Shown one piece after another: positions 33,105-42,321 of a stretch of 64,000 bases of DNA. The notes beneath the pieces are model-generated. The model was not told the origin of the DNA, searched no databases, and was given only the letters and a program-made list of their open reading frames with translations. The stretch's first letter is position 1. Each line of letters starts with the position of its first letter. A program made the translations under genes and the position numbers. This DNA comes from Fervidibacter sinensis (lineage in GTDB: Bacteria > Armatimonadota > Fervidibacteria > Fervidibacterales > Fervidibacteraceae): the NCBI GenBank assembly GCA_032161045.1, contig JAVHTH010000017.1. The stretch is one strand, 5' to 3'.

Positions 33105-34802
33105 TCATTTTGGAGGCAGCAACTGAAGTTCGTAAATTGTCGGACCTTCGCTCGCCTCCAAAATGTCAAGCCTCCAATAGCGGGCAATTATGGGGGGAAA
33201 CTTTTGCGCAAAGTTTTCGCCTATCTTTGTCCCGGTTATCACGGTTTCCCATTCGCCGTTCCTTCTGCACCTCAAAGCGAACTTTTTGACCCTTTCCCCA
33301 AACTCCACCGCTTCAATTATCCTGACCTCGCCTATTTTCATCGGCTTGCCTAAGTCAACTTCAAGCCATGCCGAATGCGTCCCAAAATCCGTTGCCCAAC
33401 GGGTCGTCTCATCCCCGTCTATGGCTTTTTCCGGACCGAAGTTTGGGTCATTCAAGTAAACATTGGATGCTCGGGCTTTCGGGACGGGAAGTTGCGGACC
33501 TTGGCGGGGCGAAATGTCCTTTGCAGGTCTGTCCAAATCAAGGCGGACGAGGGTGACGAGTTCATGTTGATGTTTTGGCGGAACGATGATGGTTATTGCC
33601 TTCTCGTCCTGAGCGACTTTCAGTTCCCCTCCCGTTAGCAATTTTGCCCCGACGATTTTCCCTTCAATGGCTGGGAACACCAGCCTATCGCCGTCCCAGT
33701 TGAGGATGTGTAAGTAAATCGTTTTGCCCTTGTGAGTGCTTGCTCCCCACCTTCCGGGCATAAAAGGACCGCCCCTCGTTCCATAAATGCTTTCGCCGAA
33801 CTTTTTAAGCCATGCCCCAATCTCCCTGAGCCTCATCGCCTGCCTTTCCTCAATTTCCCCATCGGGCGTCGGAGCAACATTGAGGAGCAAGTTGCCATCG
33901 CCGCCAGCACAACTGACAAGAAGCCTCAGACATTCGCGCAGCGACTTTATTCGGTCGTTGGGCTTCCACGACCACTGAGTTCCAAGAGTTATGCAACTTT
34001 CCCATGCGCGAGTTAGGTTGAAAGCGCCAACTTGTTGCTCCGGTGTATCGTAATCGCCGGGAAGCCCGGAACGGTTGTTCACGACCGCGTTGGGCAAGAT
34101 TCCGTGAATTAACTTCATCAACCTCTCTGCTTGCCACTCTTGTGGTGAATGCTCCCATCCACCGTCAAACCATATGCCGTCTGGGCGATACTTTTCGCAA
34201 AGTTCCCGAATTTGACCAAACATGAAATCAAGGTAGCGACCAAAGTCCCGTTGGTGACCGGGTGGGTCTTGAACATAATCGGGGCGCGGGAGGTAGTGCG
34301 GGTGATACCAATCGCAGAGCGAGTAGTAGAACATGATGCGCAATCCTTCCTTGCGACAAGCCTTGACAATTTCACCAATGAAATCTCGCTTTGCTGGCGT
34401 GCTCATGCAGTCGTAGTCTGTGAGGGCGCTATCAAACATGGAGAAGCCATCGTGATGTTTCGTCACAACGACTACATACTTAGCCCCAGCATCCTTAAAC
34501 AACTTCGCCCACCTTTGTGGGTTGAACTTCCGGGGATTGAAGCGCTTGTAAAGGTTGTCGTAAACTTCAACTGGAATTTGCCTTCCCCTTGACCAACCTA
34601 TCTCGGTTCCGACTATGCTCACAGGTCCCCAGTGAATGAAGATGCCGAACCTTGCCTCCCTCCACCATTTCATCCTCGCTTCGTATTGCTCCCTCGTCTC
34701 ACCGGGCACGCTTGAGATAACCGCTTGCGCCCACAAAAGTGATGCAATTGTCAAGAGGGAAAAGAACGCCACCCACTCACCGTGAATCTTGATTTTGTCC
34801 AA
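33105..34802 (-). CDS. Alpha-L-fucosidase (GH29) with C-terminal discoidin-like domain (565 aa)
   Basis: The signal peptide (WVAFFSLLTIASLLWAQ) is followed by a GH29 TIM barrel: the R-F-G-I-F-I-H-W-G segment, KYVVVVTKHHDGFSMF, and the nucleophile aspartate in PDGIWFDGGWE. A short beta domain and a C-terminal F5/8 type C domain (ATRWATDFGTHSAWLEVDLG, ARYWRLDIL) follow. It is likely secreted and cleaves fucosides from plant or algal glycans. I place the start at TTG 34802 with GAGGTG 7 nt upstream; the longer frame overlaps the GH127 gene and has no signal at its start. Transcribed after GH127 on the same strand. Confidence 0.9.
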   Translation of the reverse strand: MDKIKIHGEWVAFFSLLTIASLLWAQAVISSVPGETREQYEARMKWWREARFGIFIHWGPVSIVGTEIGWSRGRQIPVEVYDNLYKRFNPRKFNPQRWAKLFKDAGAKYVVVVTKHHDGFSMFDSALTDYDCMSTPAKRDFIGEIVKACRKEGLRIMFYYSLCDWYHPHYLPRPDYVQDPPGHQRDFGRYLDFMFGQIRELCEKYRPDGIWFDGGWEHSPQEWQAERLMKLIHGILPNAVVNNRSGLPGDYDTPEQQVGAFNLTRAWESCITLGTQWSWKPNDRIKSLRECLRLLVSCAGGDGNLLLNVAPTPDGEIEERQAMRLREIGAWLKKFGESIYGTRGGPFMPGRWGASTHKGKTIYLHILNWDGDRLVFPAIEGKIVGAKLLTGGELKVAQDEKAITIIVPPKHQHELVTLVRLDLDRPAKDISPRQGPQLPVPKARASNVYLNDPNFGPEKAIDGDETTRWATDFGTHSAWLEVDLGKPMKIGEVRIIEAVEFGERVKKFALRCRRNGEWETVITGTKIGENFAQKFPPIIARYWRLDILEASEGPTIYELQLLPPK

Positions 34803-34845
34803 GTTTGACCACCTCTCAATGGGCGCAAAATTTAAGCCGCCAACT

Positions 34846-36711
34846 TCATTTTCGTGGCAACCACACAGCGAATCGTGTCCCTTTCGCTCCGGCGTGGGCA
34901 AAATCTGTCAAGCGCAAGTTGAAGCGATTTTGCGAGTCTGTTAGCAAGATGCCATCGGTCTCAAAAACCTTCTCACCTTCCCACAGAGCCTCGTCACTGT
35001 TGACAGGGACAACCTTCACGGGAAGTTTCTCCTCGGGTGTGACAGTAACTGCTTTCAATGGGTCAACTCCTTCCGGCAAGAAACGCTCGTCAACGGCGAG
35101 CACGAGCGGACCATACATCAGTGCCAACTTGCCTTCGTTCGTGTGCGTCCCGATGATGACCTTCAAATCCGTTGGAAACTCCAATTTCACCACATCCCCG
35201 TTTCGCCATTGTCGGCGCAGTTCGCAGTAACCGTGCTCCACTCGTTTTGGACTTTCGTCGTTGACAGCGATTAACGCCTCCTTGCACCAATCAGGCACAC
35301 GCAACCTCAAGGCAAATTCTCTGGGTTGCGAAACCTGTAACTTAATTGTCACTTTGCCGTCGTAGGGGTAAGCTGTTTCCTGAACGATTCGCAAGCCTCG
35401 TTCTGGCAAATTGAGTTCACTTTGGGTGTAAAGGTTGACGCAAATTCCACCGTCTGGGTCAAGGGTGTAGACAAAAGTCGGAAGTAAAGCGATAGCCCTC
35501 GGTCCACTGGATGCACAGCAGTTTATGTCGCTGCGGTAATTTTTCTGCCCTTCTAAAGGCGTGAAATAGCACCACCTGTCGCCGTTAGGATGTTGGGCAG
35601 CAAGTAGGTGATTGAAAACGGTTCGCTCCGCGATGTCCATGTATTTGACTTCACCGGTGAGTCTGAAAAGTTCAAGGGTGAGTTGCAAAAGCGTCACCGT
35701 TGCACAAGTTTCAGAAACCGCACCGTCATTCGGCAAGTGATGGTCAGGTTGGAAGTGTTCACCTAAACTCGTCCCGCCAGTGATATAAAGGTGGTTTTCA
35801 ACGATGTCGTCCCAAGCGCGTTGCGCCGCAAGCAATAACGCCTTACCTTCGTCCTCTTTGCCCTCATCTCGCAAAACTCGGTAAAGTTCCAAAGCCCCCA
35901 CAAGGCAACTCATCATCTCGTATGCTTTGCCGTTGGCAGTTCTGTGCACATCACCGTGAGAGAGCAAACTGGCAAGCAATCTCGGTCCGTGAGGTGAGTG
36001 TTCCCAAGCCCAAACGATGTATCTGCAAAAGTCAAGGTAGCGTTTTTCGCTTGTTGCTTTGTAGAGCCAAACCATCGGTTGCAGAATTGAACTTGAAGCC
36101 ATCCCAACATGAGTGCTTCTCTCCATCAAGTCAAGTTGACCCTCGCCAGTTCCGAAAGTCCGCAAAATCAAATCCGCAGCCTTACACGCAGCATCCAACG
36201 CCTTTCGTCTCAATTCGTTCTCATTCGTCCCACGTCCCTCATCCCCCGTCCCGCTAACATAACTCAGCAACCCAATAAGCACATACTTGTGCACCCAAAC
36301 ATCCCAACCCCGCTCTCTTTCCATCGTCCATCGGGTTGGGAAGTCGTAAGTTCCCAAGTAGCCGTCAGGCTCTTGGGTTGCAATCAGTTCGCTGACAATT
36401 CGGTCAATTTTCGCGCGAAGTTCTGGGTTGCCGGTGTTTTGCCAAGTTAAAACTGCAGCGTGCAACCATTTGCCAACATGTTCGCCAATCCAAGCCTGAA
36501 CACCGGGACGGTTGCGAAATCCGCTCAGCAGTGCATCTTCGTTCATAGGTAAGAGGCGATTTTGTTCGTTGGCTTGAAAACGGTGACCGAGGAGACCACC
36601 AAGTTTGACTGCGCCCGGATGCACCCATTGAGTTGCATCTGCCTTTTGTTCCTCTACCATCGCCCAACACCTCGCACAAACCAAAATTGTCAATACCAGC
36701 CACAATCTCAT
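34846..36711 (-). CDS. GH127 beta-L-arabinofuranosidase-like protein (621 aa)
   Basis: A signal peptide MRLWLVLTILVCARCWA precedes an (alpha/alpha)6 barrel of the DUF1680/GH127 family: NRLLPMNEDALL, QEPDGYLGTYDF, the acid-residue block AVSETCATVTLLQL and the paired cysteines of INCCASSGPRAIAL, which with the glutamate form the metal-thiolate catalytic site. Length is normal. Residues DEGRGTNENE are a short insertion encoded by degenerate GGGACGR heptamers (36222-36254). ATG 36711 follows AGGTGGT. With the neighbouring GH29 it forms a secreted plant-cell-wall degradation pair. Confidence 0.92.
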   Translation of the reverse strand: MRLWLVLTILVCARCWAMVEEQKADATQWVHPGAVKLGGLLGHRFQANEQNRLLPMNEDALLSGFRNRPGVQAWIGEHVGKWLHAAVLTWQNTGNPELRAKIDRIVSELIATQEPDGYLGTYDFPTRWTMERERGWDVWVHKYVLIGLLSYVSGTGDEGRGTNENELRRKALDAACKAADLILRTFGTGEGQLDLMERSTHVGMASSSILQPMVWLYKATSEKRYLDFCRYIVWAWEHSPHGPRLLASLLSHGDVHRTANGKAYEMMSCLVGALELYRVLRDEGKEDEGKALLLAAQRAWDDIVENHLYITGGTSLGEHFQPDHHLPNDGAVSETCATVTLLQLTLELFRLTGEVKYMDIAERTVFNHLLAAQHPNGDRWCYFTPLEGQKNYRSDINCCASSGPRAIALLPTFVYTLDPDGGICVNLYTQSELNLPERGLRIVQETAYPYDGKVTIKLQVSQPREFALRLRVPDWCKEALIAVNDESPKRVEHGYCELRRQWRNGDVVKLEFPTDLKVIIGTHTNEGKLALMYGPLVLAVDERFLPEGVDPLKAVTVTPEEKLPVKVVPVNSDEALWEGEKVFETDGILLTDSQNRFNLRLTDFAHAGAKGTRFAVWLPRK

Positions 36712-36879
36712 CTTCAACCACCTGCCAGTCGGGGTAATTTTGCCACTGCTGTGAAATTGATGGCACTCAAAACAGAGATTTCGCGACGACAGAAAATTCA
36801 CTGTGCAGTGGTGCGTTCAAGTTTTGGGATTTTTCTGCCGAACGAATGAATGGGAAACCATAAACGGAGGTGAACAAGG

Positions 36880-37515
36880 TTGCGCGTTTTAGGCATCGGT
36901 TTAATGGTAACGGTGATGTGGTCATTAGTGTGGGCTTATCCAACAAGCACGAATTTGACTCCCTCGTCGGAAGTAATGGGGGACGGTGAAGTGCGGTTGG
37001 AAATCTCAACCGTGAGTTATGGAGGATTGTTCCGCTCTGGGACAGAGCGTTATACCTACAGCCAATTTGGCTGGCGCTGGTTGGAGTGGGGATTAGACAT
37101 TTACCGCTATCCTGACGAAGATGGCAACTACAAAACTCGCTTGGCGTTCAATGTGAAAGCGAGGGTTTTGCGAGAGGATAAAAACCGACCAACCTTGGCG
37201 CTCGGCATTTTAGATATTGGCAAAGGGCTGACAGCATCGCCTTACGCGGTCCTTGGAAAAACTTGGGGGCGCACTACTTTGCACTTGGGATTAGGTCGGT
37301 TTTGTAACAATGAGCGTTGGTGGGTTGCTGCAGAATATCCGCTGAACTCAAGACTTTGGTTCGTCTTTGACCGCTTTTCCGGGCATGACGGATATTCCGG
37401 TTTTGGCGTTTATTGGTCGCTGACTGAAAATCTGGAGTTAGGAATTGCGCTGGGAATTCCAAACAAGGGTGGAAATGACCGAGCAATTCTCCTCAACTTC
37501 TCGTGGACGAGGTGA
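36880..37515 (+). CDS. Uncharacterised exported beta-strand-rich protein (211 aa)
   Basis: TTG 36880 follows a perfect GGAGGTGAACAAGG. A signal peptide (GIGLMVTVMWSLVWA) leads into alternating aromatic/polar strands (YTYSQFGWRWLEWGLDIYRY, TTLHLGLGRF, WWVAAEYPLNSRLWFVFDRF) ending NFSWTR. A final strand closing on an aromatic-plus-R pattern is typical of small outer-membrane barrels. No family recognised. It is divergent from the GH127 gene, so it might be an exit or entry route for its products; that is inference. Confidence 0.72.
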   Translation: MRVLGIGLMVTVMWSLVWAYPTSTNLTPSSEVMGDGEVRLEISTVSYGGLFRSGTERYTYSQFGWRWLEWGLDIYRYPDEDGNYKTRLAFNVKARVLREDKNRPTLALGILDIGKGLTASPYAVLGKTWGRTTLHLGLGRFCNNERWWVAAEYPLNSRLWFVFDRFSGHDGYSGFGVYWSLTENLELGIALGIPNKGGNDRAILLNFSWTR

Positions 37516-37576
37516 TTTAGAGTTCATCGCCCACGCCTTTAACACTTTTGCTCTTCCGGCTTAAAGGTGTGAAATC

Positions 37577-37598
37577 GCAAAGCGAACTCACGCTTTGC
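37577..37598. other. Stem-loop after the exported-protein gene
   Basis: GCAAAGCG pairs with CGCTTTGC around a 6-nt loop (AACTCA). It lies 62 bp after the stop of the preceding gene. There is no T-run, so it is at best a weak terminator or a stabilising hairpin. Confidence 0.35.
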
Positions 37599-37716
37599 TT
37601 CATCAACTCTGCAGGTAAGGGTGAAGAGACTCCCACATGTAATTTCCCTGAAGGGACTTGACGGCGGTTGCTTCAAGCGGCAAACTGAAAAAAACGAGAA
37701 ACAGAGGTGTCCAGAA

Positions 37717-38088
37717 ATGCCAAGGCAAAAACGGAGCGACTTACCTGACGAAAGTGAATTGGCGGTGCACCCATCAGTTTGGTTGCGATGGTATGAGCAA
37801 CACCTTCGTCAAGTTTTGGCTGCGTGGGCGAAAAGGAAGCGTTTGGAGCAAGAAGATTTGGAACTGCTTCTCTTTGACCGCAGTGACTTGGAGCGGACTA
37901 TGAAAGCGTCACCGAGAGCCCTGACTCCCGCTGAGAGACGAAAATTGGAGAAACTGGACAGCGAGTTAAGGAAACTGGCTCCCGCCATCAAAGCCGCTAT
38001 TCCCGATCTGGCAGAAATGCGGCAAAGTTTAAATGTCCCTAAGAGCCATTGGTGGTGGTTCCTTGACGAGGAAGACACAACCGCTTGA
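37717..38088 (+). CDS. Small basic/acidic helical hypothetical protein (123 aa)
   Basis: MPRQKRSDLPDESELAVHP, then WLRWYEQHLRQVLAAWAKRKRL, a helical charged region (ERRKLEKLDSELRKLAPAIK) and a W-W-W-F-L-D-E-E-D tail. No membrane segment and no family recognised. ATG 37717 follows AGAGGTGTCC; the frame extends to 37621 without a ribosome site. The steady helical periodicity and good ribosome site support a real gene. Confidence 0.6.
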   Translation: MPRQKRSDLPDESELAVHPSVWLRWYEQHLRQVLAAWAKRKRLEQEDLELLLFDRSDLERTMKASPRALTPAERRKLEKLDSELRKLAPAIKAAIPDLAEMRQSLNVPKSHWWWFLDEEDTTA

Positions 38089-38215
38089 AGTCAGGGACTT
38101 TGTGTTATTGAGGCGTTCTTGGAGACAAACTGTCAAGGGAAATGAAAGCGCCTTGCCATAAGTTTGTGCTCAAGAAAAAAACTCGCTAACTTCAGCCCAA
38201 GAGGTGTCCCTTGCC

Positions 38216-39757
38216 ATGCATCAGCGTCCCGAAGACATAATTGTGGTTCTGGATTTTGGTGCTCAGTATGGTCAATTGATTGCCCGAAGGGTGCGTGAGT
38301 GTCGGGTTTATTCGGAACTTCTCCCTTGTGACACACCTTTAGAGAAAGTGCTGGAGTTACGCCCAAAGGGCATCATTTTGTCTGGTGGTCAAGCGAGTGT
38401 TTATGACCCAAATGCGCCAACTTATGACCCCAGATTGTTTGAAGTGGGTATCCCGATTTTGGGCATTTGCTACGGGATGCAACTTATGGCTCACCTGCTA
38501 AAAGGCAAGGTTGTGCCCGCAGAAAAGGCTGAGTATGGTCGGACTGAATTGCGCGTTTTGGACGACAGCGATTTGTTTGCTGGCTTAAACCCTCAGTTGA
38601 TTTGTTGGATGAGTCACAGCGATATCGTGCTGGAGCCGCCGAAAGGCTTCAAGGTGACTGCAAGGACCAACAATGCACCTGTTGCTGCCATGTCTGACCC
38701 TCAGCGGAAATTGTTTGGTGTTCTATTTCACCCGGAAGTTTCCCACACACCTTGGGGAATTGAAATCATCCGCAACTTCGTCTACCATTGGTGCGGTTGT
38801 AAGCCCACATGGACACCGAGAAATTTCGTTGAAGCGGCTGTTGAAGCGATCCGAGAAAGGGTCAACAAGGAGCGGGTTTTGTGCGCTTTAAGTGGTGGCG
38901 TTGATTCAACGACAACTGCGGCGCTGGTGCACAGGGCAGTTGGTGACCAATTGATCTGCATTTTCGTCAATCATGGCTTCTTGCGGAAAGGTGAGCCTGA
39001 AAGGGTCATACACACCTTTCGGGAACTTTTGAGCGTTAACCTTGTCTATGTAGATGCAAGCGAAAGGTTTCTGAAGCGGCTACAAGGCGTAACTGACCCT
39101 GAAGAGAAGCGCAAAATCATAGGTGAGGAGTTTGTCAGGGTTTTTGAAGAGGAAGCACGAAAGTTGGGACAAATTCGGTTTCTCGCGCAAGGCACACTCT
39201 ACCCCGATGTCATAGAAAGCGGAACCCGCCACGCTGCTCGCATCAAAACGCACCACAATGTCGGCGGGTTGCCGCCTGACATGAAGTTTGAATTGATTGA
39301 GCCTTTGCGTTACCTTTTCAAAGACGAAGTTCGTGAGGTTGCCGAAGAATTGGGGTTGCCGCCTGAAATAGCGTGGAGGCATCCTTTTCCCGGTCCCGGA
39401 TTAGCGATTCGCATCTTGGGTGAAGTAACTCCAGAGAGGTTAGAAATCCTGAGGGAAGCAGATGCAATTGTAATGGAGGAAATCCGAAGGGCCGGTTTGT
39501 ATCGCCAAGTTTGGCAAGCCTTTGCAGTCTTACTCCCCATTCGGAGTACCGGGGTGAAAGGAGACCGCAGAACCTACGGCTACACAATCGCAGTCAGAGC
39601 GGTAACGAGTGAGGATGGGATGACGGCAGATTGGGCGAGACTGCCAGCAGAAGTTTTGGAACGGATTGCTAACCGAATTTGCAACGAAGTTGAAGGTGTC
39701 AACCGAGTCGTTTACGATGTCACTTCCAAACCACCAGCAACGATAGAATGGGAGTGA
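38216..39757 (+). CDS. guaA: GMP synthase, glutamine-hydrolysing (513 aa)
   Basis: XMP to GMP. The class I amidotransferase part has VLDFGAQYGQLIARRVREC, the nucleophile in GICYGMQLMAH and the H/E pair in FHPEVSHT. The ATP pyrophosphatase part has LSGGVDSTT and TLYPDVIES. The C-terminal dimerisation domain ends KPPATIEWE. ATG 38216 has GAGGTG 9 nt upstream; the GTG at 38204 lies inside that ribosome site, so it is not the start. hpt follows 6 bp later, joining de novo and salvage guanine supply in one operon. Confidence 0.97.
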   Translation: MHQRPEDIIVVLDFGAQYGQLIARRVRECRVYSELLPCDTPLEKVLELRPKGIILSGGQASVYDPNAPTYDPRLFEVGIPILGICYGMQLMAHLLKGKVVPAEKAEYGRTELRVLDDSDLFAGLNPQLICWMSHSDIVLEPPKGFKVTARTNNAPVAAMSDPQRKLFGVLFHPEVSHTPWGIEIIRNFVYHWCGCKPTWTPRNFVEAAVEAIRERVNKERVLCALSGGVDSTTTAALVHRAVGDQLICIFVNHGFLRKGEPERVIHTFRELLSVNLVYVDASERFLKRLQGVTDPEEKRKIIGEEFVRVFEEEARKLGQIRFLAQGTLYPDVIESGTRHAARIKTHHNVGGLPPDMKFELIEPLRYLFKDEVREVAEELGLPPEIAWRHPFPGPGLAIRILGEVTPERLEILREADAIVMEEIRRAGLYRQVWQAFAVLLPIRSTGVKGDRRTYGYTIAVRAVTSEDGMTADWARLPAEVLERIANRICNEVEGVNRVVYDVTSKPPATIEWE

Positions 39758-39763
39758 TGGAAT

Positions 39764-40321
39764 GTGGTGAGCAATGATTTGCACCGAGACATTGAGGCTG
39801 TGCTCTTGACCGAAGAACAAATTCAAAGGCGGATCGCTGAACTCGGCGCACAGATTTCCGCAGATTACGCAGGTAAGGAACTTCACTTGATAGGCGTTTT
39901 AAGGGGCGCGGTAATGTTTATGGCCGATTTGATGCGTCACTTGACAATTCCTTGCTCCTGCGATTTCATCGCTATTGCCAGTTACGGAATGGACACGAAA
40001 TCTTCGGGCGTTGTGAGAATTTTGAAGGACTTGGACGACAGCATACAGGGAAAGCATGTGCTCATCGTTGAAGACATCGTTGACACTGGCTTGACACTCA
40101 ACTACATCCTGAACCTGATTCGTTCGCGGAACCCTGCGAGCGTTAGAGTTTGCGCTTTGTTGGACAAGCCCGAGAGACGGATAGTTCCGGTTGAAATTCA
40201 CTATTTGGGTTTCACCATTCCCAACCGTTTCGTCGTCGGTTACGGCTTGGATTACGCACAAAAGTATCGCAACCTGCCCTACATTGGGGTTTTGCGTCCA
40301 GAGATATATGGAGGCGTGTGA
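39764..40321 (+). CDS. hpt: Hypoxanthine(-guanine) phosphoribosyltransferase (185 aa)
   Basis: Purine salvage enzyme. The PRPP loop is HVLIVEDIVDTGLTL, the pyrophosphate loop LIGVLRGAVMFMADL and the flexible loop SYGMDTKSSG; the DKPERR block and VVGYGLDYAQKYRNLPYIG at the C-terminus are typical of bacterial Hpt. GTG 39764 is used. It directly follows guaA. Confidence 0.95.
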   Translation: MVSNDLHRDIEAVLLTEEQIQRRIAELGAQISADYAGKELHLIGVLRGAVMFMADLMRHLTIPCSCDFIAIASYGMDTKSSGVVRILKDLDDSIQGKHVLIVEDIVDTGLTLNYILNLIRSRNPASVRVCALLDKPERRIVPVEIHYLGFTIPNRFVVGYGLDYAQKYRNLPYIGVLRPEIYGGV

Positions 40322-40390
40322 CGATAGGTGTTGCGAAACGAAAGAAAATGTGGCAGTATATAAATGCCGCTTGCCACCTTTGACAAATCC

Positions 40391-40411
40391 TGCCCTTCGT
40401 GGCGGAGGGCA
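40391..40411 (+). other. Small stem-loop in the rho leader
   Basis: TGCCCT and AGGGCA pair around a 9-nt loop in the 157-bp leader between hpt and rho. rho mRNA leaders are autoregulated in several bacteria, but nothing specific to that is seen here. Confidence 0.25.
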
Positions 40412-40478
40412 CAAGCACAACTATCTCCCGGAGAAAAGGAAATCCGCCGCAATCTTATAAAGGAGGGCGTTAAAGGAC

Positions 40479-41780
40479 ATGACTGAGCAAGAAATCATCA
40501 CCGCAACCGAGTTTGACCTCAGCGAACTGGAAGCGAAAACACTTTCCGAACTTCAAGACATTGCCCGGTCACTTGAAATTCCCGGGGCGACGAAACTTAA
40601 GAAGCAGGAATTAGTGCGCCGAATTTTGGAAACTTTCGCTGCCCGCCACGGTTTCGCCCTTAGGGAAGGTGTGCTTGAAATCGTTGAGGACAAAGAGATA
40701 AAAGGCTACCTTCGCGTTGATGGCTACATGCCATCACCGGAAGATGTTTATGTCAGTCAAACGCAGATTCGCAGATTTGGTCTTAGAAACGGCGACATCG
40801 TTATGGGCTATGTTCGCCCTCCCAAAGAAGGGGAACGGTTTTACAGCCTGCTGCGCATAATCGCAGTTAACGGAGAAAACCCAGAGAAAGCGAGGCTCCG
40901 ACCAGACTTTGAAAAACTGACGCCCGTCTTCCCATTTGAAAGGTTGAGGATGGAACGCCCCGGGGAGAACTCATCAGAAAATGTGACCGCTCGGATGATT
41001 GATATAGTTGCCCCTATAGGGAAAGGACAAAGGGGTCTAATCGTTTCGCCGCCTAAGGCTGGGAAAACAACCCTGCTGAAAACAATTGCCCGAAGCATTG
41101 AACGAAACCATCCCGAATGCATCGTCATAGTCTTGCTCATTGACGAACGACCGGAGGAAGTGACCGATTTTCGCGAAGCCGTCAACTCTGAAGTCGCTGC
41201 CGCCACCTTTGACCAACCACCGGAGCATCAAATACAAGTTGCCCGCATGGTTTTGGAAAAGGCAAAACGGCTGGTTGAAATGGGCAAAGATGTGGTCATA
41301 TTGCTTGACAGTTTGACTCGCTTGACACGGCAATCCAACTTGGTCGTTGAGCCGTCAGGGCGAACTTTGACCGGCGGTCTTGACCCGGCAGCCTTGAGGT
41401 TCCCGAAGAGGTTCTTCGGTGCCGCAAGGAAACTCAGGGAAGGTGGTTCATTGACAATCATCGCGACCGCTTTGATTGACACCGGCTCCCGCATGGACGA
41501 CCATATTTACGAAGAGTTCAAGGGAACGGGCAACATGGAAATTCACCTTGACCGCCGCTTGCAAGAGCGGAGAATCTTCCCAGCAATTGACATCCAGCGT
41601 TCAGGAACCCGCAGGGAAGAATTGCTATACACCGAGCAAGAACGCGAAGCGGTTTGGAGACTGCGACGAACCCTCTCGCAAGTTGATATGACAACAGCCA
41701 CCGAACGGCTCATAGACCAAATCCGACGAACGAGAACGAACGACGAATTCTTCCGCTTTATCATGCAACATTGGCGATAG
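40479..41780 (+). CDS. rho: Transcription termination factor Rho (433 aa)
   Basis: An RNA-dependent hexameric helicase. The N-terminal Rho_N helices (LSELQDIARSLEIPG) precede the cold-shock-like RNA-binding domain (GYLRVDGYMPSPEDVYVS). Walker A SPPKAGKTTLL is near residue 190 and LLIDERPEEVTDF, LLDSLTRLTR (Walker B) and RRIFPAIDIQRSGTRREELL follow. Length is normal, with no extra low-complexity insertion. AAAGGAGGGCG precedes ATG 40479. Confidence 0.96.
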   Translation: MTEQEIITATEFDLSELEAKTLSELQDIARSLEIPGATKLKKQELVRRILETFAARHGFALREGVLEIVEDKEIKGYLRVDGYMPSPEDVYVSQTQIRRFGLRNGDIVMGYVRPPKEGERFYSLLRIIAVNGENPEKARLRPDFEKLTPVFPFERLRMERPGENSSENVTARMIDIVAPIGKGQRGLIVSPPKAGKTTLLKTIARSIERNHPECIVIVLLIDERPEEVTDFREAVNSEVAAATFDQPPEHQIQVARMVLEKAKRLVEMGKDVVILLDSLTRLTRQSNLVVEPSGRTLTGGLDPAALRFPKRFFGAARKLREGGSLTIIATALIDTGSRMDDHIYEEFKGTGNMEIHLDRRLQERRIFPAIDIQRSGTRREELLYTEQEREAVWRLRRTLSQVDMTTATERLIDQIRRTRTNDEFFRFIMQHWR

Positions 41781-41815
41781 GTTCACAGGGTAGCCGTGAA
41801 GCGGTAGCGAAGTTG

Positions 41816-41884
41816 TGAGGAGTGCAATGTGCGGGGTGTAAATTTGTTGTTCAACTCCGCACTTAACACCTAAATGCTGCACTC
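41816..41884. repeat. Degenerate heptamer-repeat region
   Basis: A non-coding stretch between rho and the HIT gene is built from imperfect units like GAGTGCA-ATGTGCG-GGGTGTA and, further on, ACTCCGCA and TGCACTC. These resemble decayed CGCACCY/GTGCGGR heptamers of the kind seen intact at 52636-52656, and they also form a weak inverted repeat. Confidence 0.4.
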
Positions 41885-41972
41885 AATGATGCCGGCACTT
41901 CATTTTGTTTTGTGTCTCGCCACGAACCAGAAAGCAGTGAGGAAAAAATTGATGCTGGTGGAGGTGAGTGCG

Positions 41973-42317
41973 ATGGTGGATTGCATTTTTTGCAAAATTG
42001 CTTCAAAGGAAATTCAGAGCAAGATCGCCTACGAGGACGAAGAGGTTGTTGCCTTCCATGACATTAACCCTCAAGCACCTGTTCATGTTCTGGTCATTCC
42101 GAGGAAGCACATACCGAGCCTGAACGAAGCGACTGAGGAAGACCAAATTTTGCTGGGCAAATTGATGTTAGTGGCACAGAGGTTGGCAAAGGAACTCGGT
42201 GTCGCTGATGATGGATACAGGTTGGTTTTAAACACAAACAGAGGTGCAGGTCAATCAATTTTCCACATTCACCTGCACCTCTTGGGGGGGCGTCCGTTCC
42301 GTTGGCCACCCGGTTAA
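41973..42317 (+). CDS. HIT family nucleotide hydrolase (114 aa)
   Basis: DCIFCKIASKEIQSKI is the zinc-side start, FHDINPQAPVHVLVIPRKHI the core, and the triad motif is QSIFHIHLHLLGG (H-x-H-x-H). This is the HinT-like branch that hydrolyses AMP-lysine-type phosphoramidates. ATG 41973 follows GGAGGTGAGTGCG; longer frames lack a ribosome site. It ends 4 bp from the end of the convergent HTH-REC gene. Confidence 0.93.
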   Translation: MVDCIFCKIASKEIQSKIAYEDEEVVAFHDINPQAPVHVLVIPRKHIPSLNEATEEDQILLGKLMLVAQRLAKELGVADDGYRLVLNTNRGAGQSIFHIHLHLLGGRPFRWPPG

Positions 42318-42321
42318 GACT

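Noticed and set aside
40322..40478. Riboswitch or small gene before rho
   Set aside because: No known aptamer pattern and no frame with a ribosome site; only a 6-bp stem-loop is visible.
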